64,000 nucleotides of DNA, taken from positions 1 through 64,000 of the forward strand of contig NZ_MVBD01000015.1 in the NCBI RefSeq assembly GCF_002000055.1. Reading direction: 5' to 3'. Both the position numbers and the translations under genes were made by a program. Positions 62,889-64,000 of the stretch are shown piece by piece (the stretch's first letter is position 1; each line of letters starts with the position of its first letter). Below the pieces are notes generated by a model. The model searched no databases. It was given only the letters and a program-made list of their open reading frames with translations, and was not told where the DNA came from. The stretch is from Marinicella sediminis. GTDB taxonomy: Bacteria > Pseudomonadota > Gammaproteobacteria > Xanthomonadales > Marinicellaceae.

Positions 62889-62911
62889 CACCAGGTCGCT
62901 GTGACCTGGTG
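62889..62911. terminator. Hairpin between convergent VOC and uup genes
   Basis: CACCAGGTC (62889-62897) pairs perfectly with GACCTGGTG (62903-62911), followed by TTTGTG. An alternative stem, CACAGC/GCTGTG (62884-62889/62898-62903), excludes it. The T-run is weak. Confidence 0.6.
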
Positions 62912-62961
62912 TTTGTGAATCAGCCCGATCTGTCTGAACTCAGCAAACACTGAATTTCTGG

Positions 62962-64000
62962 TCAGGTTTTGGCTTCCAGTTCATCCCAACGATCATAGGC
63001 TTTTTGCAGATCCTGCTCCAACCTGGAGATATCCCGGGTGATTTGTTTGATGATGGCCTCATCCTGGCTATAAAAATCAGGCGCACACATTTGTTCATTG
63101 AATTCAGCAATGGCGGTTTCCAGGGCATCAATTTGTTCCGGCAACTGCTCCAGTTCATGCTTGTCTTTAAAAGTCAGCTTATTGGTTTTGTTCCTGGGCT
63201 TAGGCTGTTTAGCCGCTGGCTCATTGTGATCGGCTTTATCTGCAACTTGAACCGGCACAGGCTTTCTACGTTGTCTGAGGTAATCTTCATAGCCTCCCAC
63301 GTATTCATTCACTTCATAAACACCATCTGTGGGGTTCTCAAAAACGATGGTTTGGGTGCACACATTGTCAATGAAGTCCCGGTCATGACTGATGAGGATC
63401 AGGGTGCCCTGAAAATCAAATAACAAGTCCTGAATCAAATCGAGGGTTTCCATGTCCAGGTCATTGGTCGGTTCATCCATGACAATCAGGTTGGCCGGAC
63501 GGGCAAATAACCGGGCCAGCATCAAGCGGGAACGTTCCCCTCCAGAAAGGACGCTTGCTGGTCCACGGATTTTTTCCGCATTGAACAAAAAGTCCTGTAA
63601 GTAAGAAATCACGTGCTTGGGTTTGCCATTGATGGTAACGAAATCGGTGCCCAATTGCAGGTTATTCTGCACCGTATCATCTTCATTGATGTGTTGTTTG
63701 AGCTGATCAAAATAAGCCACTTCGATACCGGTGCCGAGTTTCACTGATCCCTGCTGCGGTTCGATTTCACCAAGCAGTAATTGCACCAGCGTGGTTTTAC
63801 CCACCCCGTTGGGACCGATGATACCAACTTTATCTCCACGCATGATCTTGCTGCTGAAGCCTTCAAGGATCACTTGATCATCATAGGCAAACCCGACATT
63901 GTGAGCGACTATGACCTTTTTACCACTGGCCTCAGCAACATTAATGGTGGCTTTTGAGGTGCCTGATTGAGTGCGTCGGCTTTTGCGTTGTTCACGTAAG
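62962..64000 (-). CDS. uup: ABC-F ATPase Uup, C-terminal part, 5' end outside window
   Basis: The frame is open to the window end, so the gene starts beyond 64000. What remains is the second ATPase domain: Walker A GPNGVGKTTL, signature LSGGERSRLMLARL, Walker B LIVMDEPTNDLD and the switch His in ISHDRDF. A basic linker and a C-terminal coiled coil of about 75 residues follow (LEQLPEQIDALETAIAEFNE). The extra coiled-coil domain separates Uup from other ABC-F proteins; it binds branched DNA or ribosomes in known cases. The first ATPase domain is outside the window. Confidence 0.9.
   Translation of the reverse strand, partial: LREQRKSRRTQSGTSKATINVAEASGKKVIVAHNVGFAYDDQVILEGFSSKIMRGDKVGIIGPNGVGKTTLVQLLLGEIEPQQGSVKLGTGIEVAYFDQLKQHINEDDTVQNNLQLGTDFVTINGKPKHVISYLQDFLFNAEKIRGPASVLSGGERSRLMLARLFARPANLIVMDEPTNDLDMETLDLIQDLLFDFQGTLILISHDRDFIDNVCTQTIVFENPTDGVYEVNEYVGGYEDYLRQRRKPVPVQVADKADHNEPAAKQPKPRNKTNKLTFKDKHELEQLPEQIDALETAIAEFNEQMCAPDFYSQDEAIIKQITRDISRLEQDLQKAYDRWDELEAKT

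Overview
The window looks like a chromosomal segment of a marine-type gammaproteobacterium. The tyrosine catabolism genes, H-NOX/histidine kinase pair, SoxR, TrhO and the ECF sigma/Ser-Thr kinase pair with TPRs fit this. The combination of very large CARDB/RHS proteins, ECF-kinase pairs and secreted proteins ending in a GFE/GFQ-type tail is reminiscent of Marinicella and relatives. That taxonomic guess is from memory of such genomes, not from a search.

Left third (1-33.6 kb): a RAYT/IS200-like transposase fragment is followed by an approximately 33 kb minus-strand operon, read from 33600 down to 736. It encodes a giant secreted protein of about 6418 aa (zincin motif, prenyltransferase-like alpha/alpha barrel, CARDB, FlgD-like, FN3 and other Ig-like domains). 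A TGATG overlap couples this to a secreted 3495-aa RHS/YD-repeat polymorphic toxin, which overlaps a membrane-anchored ankyrin-repeat protein by ATGA. Next come an orphan RHS tip with a related but different C-terminal domain and a second ankyrin gene, truncated next to the transposase element. The arrangement is that of a toxin with interchangeable tips and matching immunity genes.

Middle (34-40 kb): trhO and a lysoplasmalogenase gene sit behind a leader with three inverted repeats. A hypothetical membrane protein gene and the ECF sigma factor/TPR kinase pair follow.

40-48.4 kb: a minus-strand, largely translationally coupled polysaccharide operon encodes a receiver-PIG-L deacetylase fusion, ATP-grasp, processive GT2, an unlisted 46-aa membrane peptide, a TPR/outer-membrane barrel protein and a low-molecular-weight tyrosine phosphatase. 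It is divergent from an H-NOX nitric oxide sensor, a hybrid histidine kinase and a LuxR-type response regulator, which suggests NO-linked control of an exopolysaccharide.

48.4-57.1 kb: a secreted fungalysin (M36) protease gene lies downstream of a minus-strand RiPP cluster. The cluster has two radical SAM/SPASM-like enzymes, a DUF483-like/methyltransferase fusion, a 79-aa NHLP-like precursor ending in VVHIDF and a B12-binding radical SAM enzyme of the RiPP C-methyltransferase type. It has a good sigma70 promoter and a hairpin after the precursor. I consider this the best candidate for an undescribed system.

57.1-64 kb: a DUF3592 protein; hpd-hmgA-fahA for tyrosine degradation with a divergent marR and a striking double operator; soxR with a near-consensus sox box inside a 19-bp-spaced promoter for two VOC proteins; and the C-terminal part of an Uup-type ABC-F ATPase running off the window.
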